This document shows positions 43,845-52,446 of a stretch of DNA of 64,000 nucleotides, one piece after another. How positions within the stretch are numbered: position 1 is the first letter of the stretch; each line of letters begins with the position of its first letter. Position numbers and translations under genes: made by a program. This DNA comes from Advenella incenata (GTDB lineage: Bacteria > Pseudomonadota > Gammaproteobacteria > Burkholderiales > Burkholderiaceae_B): the NCBI RefSeq assembly GCF_004217095.1, contig NZ_SHKO01000001.1:868001-932000 (forward strand), read 5' to 3'. A model generated the notes under the pieces. That model made no database searches and was not told where the DNA came from. It worked only from the letters and a program-made list of their open reading frames with translations.

Positions 43845-44312
43845 CTACTGTGTCAGAGGACGGATGGGCGTAATGCTGCCGCCGGCCGGTGTGCCCGGGC
43901 CTGTTGTTTTGCCGGGCTGATGCTCTGCCTGTACTCGCTCAAAAACCGGGCCCCATGAGGGATGCGATTTCTCGGCGGGAAGCAATGTGAAATTGGGATT
44001 CAGTGTCAGAATTTGTTCAAAAGTGCTGGTACAACTGCGCTTGGCTTCGGTCAGGCACTCGCTGAATGCCTTGTACTTGAGTGCACTCGTGTGCAGCGCA
44101 ACCGAGCCGGTGTTCAGTGTTGGCGTATTCGTCACTTGTGTAATGACCGCGTCGTATTGTCCTGCCATAAAACTTTCACGTATCGGCCGAATTTGTACTT
44201 CTTCGGACGAGGACAGCGCAGTTGAATCGGAACTACTCCACAGGGAGCAGGCCGACATGAGGACACCAGCAGCAAGTACACCGGGCAGCAGAAATACACG
44301 TGAAGCGTTCAT
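43845..44312 (-). CDS. TssQ-like T6SS-associated lipoprotein
   Basis: About 155 residues if translation starts at the ATG at 44312 (MNASRVFLLPG); in-frame ATGs at 44330 and 44369 are weaker choices since they put extra sequence before the signal peptide. A lipoprotein signal ends in LMSAC, with Cys the probable lipidated residue. The mature part (FMAGQYDAVITQVTNT, then SALKYKAFSECL and FEQILTLNPNFTLLPAEKSHPSWGPVFE) looks like a TPR-type helical repeat and resembles the TssQ family of T6SS lipoproteins found in Burkholderiales. Its precise role is unknown, perhaps stabilising the membrane complex. It is divergent from tssJ. Confidence 0.65.
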   Translation of the reverse strand: MNASRVFLLPGVLAAGVLMSACSLWSSSDSTALSSSEEVQIRPIRESFMAGQYDAVITQVTNTPTLNTGSVALHTSALKYKAFSECLTEAKRSCTSTFEQILTLNPNFTLLPAEKSHPSWGPVFERVQAEHQPGKTTGPGTPAGGSITPIRPLTQ

Positions 44313-44835
44313 TTTTTTGAATTGAGACATGTTTGTGTAATAGAAATATTTAATAATGCTGTTTGACATAGCCTGTTAATGCAAATGAAATATACCGATT
44401 TATGACGGCGCAAGACAAATGCACGATCAGTCACTGTGCTGCCATTTCTGCGAAGGAAGTGTCCTTCATTGGAGTGTTTAGGGCAACAGGACTGCGTACT
44501 AAATATATTAATACCTGTAGATGACAATAACATGTTAATTCGGCAGCGTCGTGCTTAAGAAACGTAAATTATGTAACACATAGGTAACTTTGGAAAAATA
44601 CTGTTTAATTTAACTACATGTTAGTTAATTTCAGTAAGAGTATAGGTTTTTGTGCTTGATGTTTTGGTCTGTCACAAACACAATTGAAATAGACGAATTT
44701 GCCGGGTGTGCAGGCGTTGGCAAACAGGACCAGGCGGAGACAATGCCCTTGCAGATGCGTCTTAACGGCGGCCATTATGGCGGTCATGCAGTTATGGTCA
44801 GGCACTTGCACACTATTTGAATGAGGACATGGCAA
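44313..44835. other. divergent T6SS promoter region
   Basis: This AT-rich gap separates the TssQ-like gene from tssJ and must hold both promoters. GAAGGA-AGTG-TCCTTC at 44452-44467 is a perfect six-base dyad and a possible operator. I looked for a sigma-54 (GG-N10-GC) promoter and found none convincing. Confidence 0.4.
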
Positions 44836-45363
44836 ATGGCATTTATTTATAACAAGATCATGAAGCTGGGGACGGTTGGCCTGATTGCCGCCGGTGTGCT
44901 GGCCGGATGCGCATCTACTGAATCCAAAATGGCTGTCCCTTATATCGTAGAGTTAAATGCTGATAGTCAGGTAAACCCTAATGCCTCGGGCAAACCTTCG
45001 CCGGTTAAGGTTACGGTCTATGAACTGAAGTCCACCAATGCTTTTGATACGGCAGACTATTTTGCCCTTATGAAGGACCCGCGCGCAGTACTTGGCGATC
45101 AGATGCTTGAAGTCAATTCCCGTATCATCAAGCCGGGCAGTACTGAAGAAATCAAGGCATCGGGAAGCACCCAGGCCAAGGCGCTGGGCATTGTTGCCTC
45201 GTACCGCGATCTGAACAACAGTCAGTGGCGCCTGGTAGTAGATCTGCCCGAAGCCGAGACGACCAATTTCTACAAATTCTGGCAGTTCTCTCCGGACGAA
45301 AAGCGTATTCGCATCGATGTGCAGAGAGCCGCTGTCAACGTCAACAAAACAGAACCAAAATAA
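44836..45363 (+). CDS. tssJ: T6SS outer-membrane lipoprotein TssJ
   Basis: 175 residues from the ATG at 44836, preceded by AGGA; an ATG at 44821 would add five residues. The lipoprotein signal ends GVLAGC. The mature part is a transthyretin-like domain typical of TssJ: SPVKVTVYELKSTNAFDTADYFALMKDP, then IKPGSTEEIKA and FKFWQFSPDEKRI-like end segments. TssJ anchors the TssM periplasmic arm to the outer membrane. First gene of the tssJKLM-tagF operon; tssK follows after 20 bp. Confidence 0.9.
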   Translation: MAFIYNKIMKLGTVGLIAAGVLAGCASTESKMAVPYIVELNADSQVNPNASGKPSPVKVTVYELKSTNAFDTADYFALMKDPRAVLGDQMLEVNSRIIKPGSTEEIKASGSTQAKALGIVASYRDLNNSQWRLVVDLPEAETTNFYKFWQFSPDEKRIRIDVQRAAVNVNKTEPK

Positions 45364-45383
45364 ATTAAATTGCAGATTGTTTT

Positions 45384-46727
45384 ATGAGCATAAAAGATAA
45401 AGTAGTCTGGTCGGAGGGGATGTTTCTTCGCCCTCATCATTTTCAGCAGTTCGAACGATTTCTGGAACACAACCTGCGGGTACGCATTGAAAGTATCACA
45501 AGTGTGTTTTGGGGATTTCAGGACCTGGATATAGACATTGATGCTCTGGCGCTGGGCAAGGTTGCGCTGAAAAAGGCCACCGGCATGTTTCCCGATGGCA
45601 CGCCATTTAGCTTTGATGCCGAGTCGGCGCCATTTGCCCTTGAGGTGCCAGCCGGCACGCTGGACAAACGGGTATACCTGGCGATACCGCGAGTACGCGA
45701 AGGCGCTGAGGACGTTGTATTCGAAGAGACGACCGACTCTCTGGCGCGCTATAGCGTTATTGAAGACGAAGTTGTCGATACCTGTGAGGTTTCCCTTGGA
45801 ACGGCGGTGGTGCAGGTCGGACGGTTGCGTTTCCGACTGATGCTGGAATCGGATTTTGGCGACGAGTGGATCGGCATGCCGCTGGCCTGGATTACCGAAC
45901 GCAGCGCAGACAACAAGGTGATTCTTGACTTCACCTATATCGCACCGGTTCTGTCGAGCAGTGTGAGTTTTGCCCTGACCAGCTTTATCCGCGAACTCTT
46001 CGGGCTGCTCAATGCCCGTAGCGAACTGCTGGCGGCGCGCCTGAATCAACCGGGGCGCGGCGGCGTTGCTGAAGTCTCGGAGTTCCTGATACTGGAAACC
46101 ATCAATCGCTATCGTGGCGCCTTATGGCATATGATCACACTTGGCAACTTGCATCCGGAACGCATCTTTCACGACTTTCTGATGCTGGCCAGTGATCTGG
46201 CTACCTTTACCGGTACGGGAAAACGAATGGAAACGTTCCCCGCTTATGTGCATGACAATTTGCGACTGAGCTTTGAGCCGCTGATGCAAGTGCTGCGCCG
46301 GGCGCTGACGACCATTCTGGAAGAGCAAGCCATTCGCATACCGCTGCACGACAAAGGGCAGGGGCTACGGGTGGGGCAGATTACCGATCCGCACCTGTTG
46401 CAGTCTGCCGAATTTATTATTGCTGTTCATGCCGATATGCCGGCCGAGCTCACGCGAACCCGCTTTCCGGCACAGGTCAAATTGGGGCCGGTCGAACGTA
46501 TCCGCGATCTGGTGCATCTGCAGTTGCCAGGTGTGTCACTCAAGCCCGTCACCAATGTACCGCGTCAGTTACCGTACAGTGCCGGGCATATTTATTTTTC
46601 TCTGGAAAAAACCGGCGATATGTGGACGCAACTGGAACGCACCGGCGCGCTGGCGCTGCATCTGGCCGGGGACTTTCCGGGACTGACACTTGAGTTCTGG
46701 GCGGTCAGAGAGGATCGGGATAGATAA
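45384..46727 (+). CDS. tssK: T6SS baseplate protein TssK
   Basis: 447 residues, normal for TssK (VasE/ImpJ). The start VVWSEGMFLRPHHFQQFERFLE is diagnostic; later come VYLAIPRVREGAEDV, LPLEMPVAEI-type helical parts around YRGALWHMITLGNLHPERIFHDFL, and a C-terminal receptor-binding region ending GLTLEFWAVRE. Trimeric TssK links the baseplate to the TssL-TssM membrane complex. It lies between tssJ and tssL, two bases from tssL, as in most T6SS operons. Confidence 0.94.
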   Translation: MSIKDKVVWSEGMFLRPHHFQQFERFLEHNLRVRIESITSVFWGFQDLDIDIDALALGKVALKKATGMFPDGTPFSFDAESAPFALEVPAGTLDKRVYLAIPRVREGAEDVVFEETTDSLARYSVIEDEVVDTCEVSLGTAVVQVGRLRFRLMLESDFGDEWIGMPLAWITERSADNKVILDFTYIAPVLSSSVSFALTSFIRELFGLLNARSELLAARLNQPGRGGVAEVSEFLILETINRYRGALWHMITLGNLHPERIFHDFLMLASDLATFTGTGKRMETFPAYVHDNLRLSFEPLMQVLRRALTTILEEQAIRIPLHDKGQGLRVGQITDPHLLQSAEFIIAVHADMPAELTRTRFPAQVKLGPVERIRDLVHLQLPGVSLKPVTNVPRQLPYSAGHIYFSLEKTGDMWTQLERTGALALHLAGDFPGLTLEFWAVREDRDR

Positions 46728-46729
46728 AC

Positions 46730-48043
46730 ATGGCAGAAAATTTCGCGGGGACGCCGATTGGTCCCTGGGCAAACTCCACCGCAGTGCCCGATGCAGGCAA
46801 ATTGCGGCCCGATGACTATGTCATTAGCGGTTCCAATACATTGGTTGCCGCGGCCAATCCGCTGCTGGTGCTGATTCCCCAAATTCGCAATACCCGATCG
46901 CATCCGTCGCCCGCCCAGTTGCGCGAACACTTGGTCGATGAAGTGCGCCAGTTTGAATTGCGCGCGCAGCATGCAGGCATACGCAACGAGACGATTCTTG
47001 GCGCGCGTTATTGCCTGTGCACGGCACTGGATGAAGCGGCGGCGCTCACGCCCTGGGGCGGTGGCGGGATGTGGTCGGCCAACAGCCTGCTGGTTACCTT
47101 CCATAACGAGACCTGGGGAGGCGAAAAGTTCTTCCAGTTGCTGGCCAAGCTGTCGCAGAACCCGGCGCAGCATATTGATTTGCTGGAACTGCTTTACTAT
47201 TGCCTGGTGCTGGGCTTTGAAGGTCGCTATCGGGTGGTGGACAACGGTCGTTCGCAACTGGAAACCTTGCGCCAGCGCTTGTTGCTTATCTTGCGCAACG
47301 CGCGTGGCCAATATGCCGCCGCCTTGTCTCCGCACTGGCAGGATGCGCCGATCTTAAACAAGGTGCGGCGTCTGCCGATTCCCTTGTGGGTATTCGCTGT
47401 GCTGGCCGCCGCGCTGGGCTTTCTGTCGTTTCTTGGCTTGCAGTGGAGCCTGGGAGATCGTTCGGACAAACTGTTTGCGGACGTCATAAAAATTAAACCG
47501 CCTACTGTGCAGATCAGCACGCCGCAGGTCCAGCGCGAGCCGGTTAAAACCGACAGGATTGCGCCGTTTCTTGCACCTGAAATACGCGAGAATTTGCTGA
47601 CCGTGCGTGACGAAGCCGATCGCAGCGTGATCGTGCTGCGCGGTGACGGTCTGTTTGAATCGGGCGCCGATGCCATCCGCTCGCAATATCTGCCGGTGCT
47701 CTCGCGCGTGGCCGATGCGCTCAATTCCGTTCAGGGCAATATTCTGGTCACCGGATACAGTGATAATGTGCCGATCAAAACCATTAAATACCCCTCCAAC
47801 TGGGAACTGTCCCAGGCCCGCGCCGATGCCGTCAAAAAGCTGCTGGATGAACGCCTGACCAATAAACTCAGGGTGCGTGCGGAGGGTCGCGGAGAGGCCG
47901 ATCCGGTGGCGCCGAACGATTCGCCGGATAACCGGGCGCGTAATCGACGCGTGGAGATCACCTTGCTTGTTTCGCCTGTTGCGCCGGGCTCGTCTGCCCC
48001 GGCTGATCCGTCTGCCATGCCCGAACGGGGAGCGAACCGATGA
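46730..48043 (+). CDS. tssL: T6SS inner-membrane protein TssL with OmpA domain
   Basis: 437 residues. Residues about 40-205 are the DotU/IcmH cytoplasmic domain (LVDEVRQFELRA, ARYCLCTALDEAAALTPWG, LLELLYYCLVLGFEGRYRV). One membrane helix lies near 217-239, and residues about 295-430 form an OmpA-like peptidoglycan-binding domain (FESGADAIRSQYLPVLSRVADAL, GYSDNVPI, NRARNRRVEI). The fused version anchors the secretion apparatus to the cell wall. The stop overlaps the tssM start by four bases. Confidence 0.93.
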   Translation: MAENFAGTPIGPWANSTAVPDAGKLRPDDYVISGSNTLVAAANPLLVLIPQIRNTRSHPSPAQLREHLVDEVRQFELRAQHAGIRNETILGARYCLCTALDEAAALTPWGGGGMWSANSLLVTFHNETWGGEKFFQLLAKLSQNPAQHIDLLELLYYCLVLGFEGRYRVVDNGRSQLETLRQRLLLILRNARGQYAAALSPHWQDAPILNKVRRLPIPLWVFAVLAAALGFLSFLGLQWSLGDRSDKLFADVIKIKPPTVQISTPQVQREPVKTDRIAPFLAPEIRENLLTVRDEADRSVIVLRGDGLFESGADAIRSQYLPVLSRVADALNSVQGNILVTGYSDNVPIKTIKYPSNWELSQARADAVKKLLDERLTNKLRVRAEGRGEADPVAPNDSPDNRARNRRVEITLLVSPVAPGSSAPADPSAMPERGANR

Positions 48044-51000
48044 TCAGTCGCTTCTTCAGTTTTCTGTTCAGCCGTGGCCTGTGGGTCTTTCTCGGACTGC
48101 TGGTCATATCGTTTCTGATCTGGACGGTGGGCCCGAGTCTGTCGGTCAATAACTGGTATTTGCTCGATTCCCAGAAGGTGCGTCTTTGGGTGATCGGCAC
48201 CATTTGGGGCATCTGGCTGTTGCGCATTATCTGGCGCAAGTGGCGTGAAGGGCGGCTTAACGCGCAACTGCTGGGGCAATTGCGCAAGCCCAGGCCCGAA
48301 GCTGAACTCAAGGCGATGCCCGAAGCCGAGCGCGCCGAGATCAAGGTCCTGTCCGAGCGGTTCGACGAAGCCATTACGCTGCTGCGCAATTCGCGTTTTG
48401 AAGCCGGCGAGAATAAATCGCCGCTGGCGCGCTTTTCCAAGCAGTATCTGTATCAATTGCCCTGGTACGTATTTATTGGCGCACCGGGTTCGGGAAAAAC
48501 CACTGCGCTGGTCAATTCGGGCCTGAATTTCCCCTTGGCGGACCGCTTCGGCAAAGTGGCGCTCAAAGGCATCGGCGGCACCCGCAATTGTGATTGGTGG
48601 TTTACCGACGAGGCCGTGTTGCTGGATACGGCAGGCCGCTATACCACACATGAAAGCGACCCCACGGGTGATGAGCAGGAGTGGAAGGGATTTCTGAACC
48701 TGCTGACCAAATATCGCGGACGCCAGCCGATCAATGGCGTGATGCTCACGGTGAGCGTGGCCGATCTGCTGAGTGCGACCGACACGGAACGGGTGGCGCA
48801 CGCCGCCGTGCTGCGCCGTCGTCTGCAGGAATTGCGCGAAGAACTGGGCATTCAGTTTCCAGTATATGTGCTGGTAACCAAAACGGATTTGCTGTCCGGC
48901 TTCGAAGAATATTTTGCAACCTTCAGCCGACAGGAGCTGGATCAGATCTGGGGCTTTACGATTCCGTATGAGCAGGCGCAAAAGCCAGACTTCAAGCTGA
49001 TGACTGCCTATGATGCCGAGTACGAATTGCTGCAGAAACGGCTTTACGAAGCGCTGCCCGATGTGCTGGCTGCGGAACCGGATGACACGCGACGCGCCCT
49101 GGCGTATCTACTGCCGCAACAGTTTGCCGGCTTGCGCCAGGTATTGGGGCATTTCCTGAGCGACGTGTTTTCCAGCTCCAAGTTTGAATCGGTGGTGATT
49201 CCGCGGGGTATTTATTTCACCAGTGGTACGCAGGGCGGCCAGACGTTCGATCGGGTCACGGGCCAGCTCAAGAAGTATCTGAAGATCGAGGGCATCCGGG
49301 ACCAGGGCTCAGGCATTCCGCTGGAAACGGGAAAAAGCTACTTCCTGCATAATCTGCTCAAGGACGTGGTCTTTCCCGAGTCCATGCTGGCCGGCCTGAA
49401 CCTGAAATGGGAACGCCGCTATCGCACGATCCAGTGGGGCGGTTATGTGCTGCTGACTGCCATTCTTGCCATTTGTCTGTTGGTGTGGCTCAACAGCTAC
49501 CGGAATAATCGGAACTATCTGGAGCATGTCGGAGATAAACTGCCTGGCTATAATCAACTGAGCAGGGATATCAAGATTACCGAATCGGGCGATGTGCTGG
49601 GTCTGGTACCGTTTATGAACGCGACGACCGAGCTGCCCAATGGCAAAGACTTTCCGGTCGAGAGCCCGCCTGTCTGGAATACTTTCGGCCTGTATCAGGG
49701 CAGCAAGATCGCTGCGGCGGCCAACAGTATTTACGATGAGACAATCAAGCAAGTCCTGTTGCCGCAAGTGTCACGGCGGATTGAAAATGCGCTGGAAAAC
49801 GCACCCCCCGACGATCTGGAGTACTCATACGAGGCCTTGCGAGCCTATCTGATGATGTACGATGCCGAGCATTATGATCCGTCGTTTTTGCAGTCGTGGG
49901 TACTGTCCGATATGCAGAAAATTCTGCCGGCCGGCTACACCACACAGGATTATGACCAACTCAAACTGCATATCAACAGACTGTTCAACAACGGCGTGAT
50001 GTCCTCGCCGTTTCCCAAGAATGATGCGCTGATCGAGCGAGTGCGCGGCAATCTTGATCGTCACGCGCTGGCCGAACGGGTGTACAGCCGCATGCTGCGC
50101 CTGTTGTCCGGCCAGAGCCTGACACAAAGCACATTTATTACTTTGGGCGGCGCCGAAGCCTCTACGGTTTTTTTTCGCAAAAGCGGCAAGCCCCTCAATG
50201 AGGGGATCCCCGGGCTGTATACCTATAATGGCTACTGGAACGTCTTTAGCAAGAGTGTAGAGAATGTTGCCACGCAATTGCGCGAGGATGATACCTGGGT
50301 GCTGGAGGTCAAGGCAGGCAGCTTTGCCGATGGCAGCAATCGCAAGCTGTTCGAGGATGTAAAAAAAAGATACTTTGACGACTATGTGCAGTACTGGGAC
50401 AACTATCTGGCCGATGTGTCGGTACGCAAGTCGCAGACGATGCTGCAGAGCATAGAAATCGCCCGCAGCCTGTCCTCGTCCAACTCACCACTGGTCAAGT
50501 TTGTCAAAGGGGTTGCCCTGGAGACCACACTGCTGCGCGAGGATGAAGAGAATCAGCGCTCGCTGCTGGATCGGGCCCGGGAACGGGTGACCGGCTCGAC
50601 CCAGTCGCTCGAATCCATGTTCGGCTCGACCGGGATCGACAATCCGATACGCCGCGATGCGACCGAGGAGAAGCTGGAAAAAATTGTCGATAACCATTTT
50701 GTGCAGTATCGTGAACTGGCCCGCAGCGCGGGCCAGGGCGTACCTCCACCGATCGAGGGCACGACCGGGCTGCTCAATGAACTGTATACCTATCTGACCG
50801 CGGCCGATACAGCTTTGCGTAGCCAGAGTCCGCTGCCCCCGGCAGATGTCCTGACCAAGCTGCAGGCCGAGGCGGGACGGGTGCCCCCGGCGGTAGGTGG
50901 CGTGCTGACAGATTTGTCGGTCACCGCATCACGCCAGGTAGCCGGCGTGCGTCAGGAAAAGGTGGGCGAAGATGTGAATGCGGTGCTTGGCAATTTCTGT

Positions 51001-51651
51001 CGCCGTTCGATTGCCGGGCGGTATCCGTTTGGCAACTCTTCCAAGGACGTGGCGCCCAATGACTTTGCGCGCTTTTTTGGTCCCCAGCAGATGATGGACC
51101 AGTTTTTTCGCGAAAACCTGGCCAGTCTGGTCGATATGAGTGGCGGTAAATGGCGCTTCAAGCCGGGTATTGATGGCAACAAGGGGGGCGTCGCGGGCTT
51201 TTTGGATTCCTTTGAAAAAGCGGCGGTCATCCGTGATGTCTATTTTGCTGCCGGAAAACTGGAGCCGTCGTACAAGGTTGCGGTTCGTCCTATCGATATG
51301 GATCCGGAAATCACACAGATGGTGGTGGAAGTGGACGGGCAGACGTTGACATACGCCCATGGCCCGCAGGTTGGGACGACCATGGAGTGGCCTGGCAAAC
51401 AGGGCAGTAACCAGGTCAGTATCAGCCTGCAACCGCAAATCGGCACTTCAGGCATATCCGCATCAGGTCCATGGGCGCTGAACCGCCTGCTGGATCGTGC
51501 CAGCCTGCGACAGGGGCGTTCGCCGGAAGTGACGGTCGCCACCTTCAATATCGGTGGTCGTCGGGTGACCCTGGAGTTCGCCGCCTATTCGGCCAAAAGC
51601 CCGTTTCGCCTGAGCGATATGCGCAGTTTCAGATGTCCAGGGAAGGGCTAG
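48040..51651 (+). CDS. tssM: T6SS membrane-complex protein TssM (IcmF)
   Basis: 1203 residues. Two N-terminal membrane helices are followed by a cytoplasmic domain with Walker A GAPGSGKT at about 147-154 and a Walker B-like AVLLDTAGRY; a third helix lies near residue 465 (YVLLTAILAICLLVWLNS); the large remainder is periplasmic and ends in the beta-sandwich domain that contacts TssJ (GPWALNRLLDRASLR, then FRLSDMRSFRCPGKG). An intact Walker A suggests an NTPase-type TssM. With TssJ and TssL it forms the trans-envelope channel. Confidence 0.95.
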   Translation: MISRFFSFLFSRGLWVFLGLLVISFLIWTVGPSLSVNNWYLLDSQKVRLWVIGTIWGIWLLRIIWRKWREGRLNAQLLGQLRKPRPEAELKAMPEAERAEIKVLSERFDEAITLLRNSRFEAGENKSPLARFSKQYLYQLPWYVFIGAPGSGKTTALVNSGLNFPLADRFGKVALKGIGGTRNCDWWFTDEAVLLDTAGRYTTHESDPTGDEQEWKGFLNLLTKYRGRQPINGVMLTVSVADLLSATDTERVAHAAVLRRRLQELREELGIQFPVYVLVTKTDLLSGFEEYFATFSRQELDQIWGFTIPYEQAQKPDFKLMTAYDAEYELLQKRLYEALPDVLAAEPDDTRRALAYLLPQQFAGLRQVLGHFLSDVFSSSKFESVVIPRGIYFTSGTQGGQTFDRVTGQLKKYLKIEGIRDQGSGIPLETGKSYFLHNLLKDVVFPESMLAGLNLKWERRYRTIQWGGYVLLTAILAICLLVWLNSYRNNRNYLEHVGDKLPGYNQLSRDIKITESGDVLGLVPFMNATTELPNGKDFPVESPPVWNTFGLYQGSKIAAAANSIYDETIKQVLLPQVSRRIENALENAPPDDLEYSYEALRAYLMMYDAEHYDPSFLQSWVLSDMQKILPAGYTTQDYDQLKLHINRLFNNGVMSSPFPKNDALIERVRGNLDRHALAERVYSRMLRLLSGQSLTQSTFITLGGAEASTVFFRKSGKPLNEGIPGLYTYNGYWNVFSKSVENVATQLREDDTWVLEVKAGSFADGSNRKLFEDVKKRYFDDYVQYWDNYLADVSVRKSQTMLQSIEIARSLSSSNSPLVKFVKGVALETTLLREDEENQRSLLDRARERVTGSTQSLESMFGSTGIDNPIRRDATEEKLEKIVDNHFVQYRELARSAGQGVPPPIEGTTGLLNELYTYLTAADTALRSQSPLPPADVLTKLQAEAGRVPPAVGGVLTDLSVTASRQVAGVRQEKVGEDVNAVLGNFCRRSIAGRYPFGNSSKDVAPNDFARFFGPQQMMDQFFRENLASLVDMSGGKWRFKPGIDGNKGGVAGFLDSFEKAAVIRDVYFAAGKLEPSYKVAVRPIDMDPEITQMVVEVDGQTLTYAHGPQVGTTMEWPGKQGSNQVSISLQPQIGTSGISASGPWALNRLLDRASLRQGRSPEVTVATFNIGGRRVTLEFAAYSAKSPFRLSDMRSFRCPGKG

Positions 51652-51653
51652 AC

Positions 51654-52397
51654 ATGGGCGAAATCAGTATTGACCAACTATCCGAATCGCTGGGCTGGTA
51701 TGGCAAAATGCCCGCCAGTGGTGATTTTGTGCATCGTCGGCTCGACCAGGGCGTGATTGGCTGGTGGCACCGCTGGCTCAGTTCGGGTCTTGTGGCCATG
51801 AATGAGTCGGTGTTGCTGTCGGCAGAGCAGGAATACCTGAGCGCGCCCATCTGGAATTTCCTGATTCCCGCGTCACTGGGGTGCGATATGGTGCAGATGG
51901 GATGTCTGGCGCCAAGCCGCGACCGGGTGGGGCGTGCCTATCCATTGCTGGCCGTTCTGTATGTGCCGGCAGCGCAGTACGAAGCGCAGCAGGTGTCGGG
52001 TTCGGGGCGGTTTTACGAGCATCTGGGGCGCAGCCTGCTGGCTGCTGTAGGGCATGGTTGCTCGGCCACCCAGTTCGAGCAGAATATTCAGGGGGCTCGC
52101 GGCACGTTGACGCAAATGCTGACACGCGCTTCTACGCAAATGGTAGAAGACGATGGCAGCAGTGACATACTGGATATCCTGAACGGCGGCCATGAAACTG
52201 CGCCGATTGAAAAGCTGGACCAGAACGACTCGCGCTGGCCGGAGCTGGCGCTATGCTTTAACAGCGATGCACATAACAGTTACTGGTGGACCAACCAGGC
52301 CAATGGCGCGGCGCAAAAGTCCATGGTGCATGGCGGCGCGTTGAATATTACACTGTTCAACTCGCTGTTTATCACGCATACCAATTTCAGATTGTAG
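51654..52397 (+). CDS. tagF: T6SS regulator TagF
   Basis: 247 residues from the ATG at 51654, just after the tssM stop and preceded by GGGAAGGG; a much longer frame overlapping tssM is rejected. The start LGWYGKMPASGDFVHRRLDQGVIGWWHRWL is the TagF/ImpM signature, followed by SGVWNFLIPA-like residues and a C-terminal SYWWTNQANG motif. In Pseudomonas, TagF blocks T6SS assembly post-translationally, acting through Fha. With the FHA protein and the kinase-like protein it forms a control module. Confidence 0.88.
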   Translation: MGEISIDQLSESLGWYGKMPASGDFVHRRLDQGVIGWWHRWLSSGLVAMNESVLLSAEQEYLSAPIWNFLIPASLGCDMVQMGCLAPSRDRVGRAYPLLAVLYVPAAQYEAQQVSGSGRFYEHLGRSLLAAVGHGCSATQFEQNIQGARGTLTQMLTRASTQMVEDDGSSDILDILNGGHETAPIEKLDQNDSRWPELALCFNSDAHNSYWWTNQANGAAQKSMVHGGALNITLFNSLFITHTNFRL

Positions 52398-52446
52398 CTA
52401 TTTACCGATTAATGCATTTGACAAGCCTGGCATAGGAAACAACATT

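Noticed and set aside
44370-44835. sigma-54 promoter for the T6SS operon
   Set aside because: A TTGGC...GGC-like stretch near 44716 does not keep the required GG-N10-GC spacing.
47731-48981. 416-residue minus-strand open frame opposite tssL/tssM
   Set aside because: It lies wholly antisense to two confidently identified T6SS genes, has biased Gln/Arg-rich composition and no recognisable domain. It is a by-product of GC-rich codon use.
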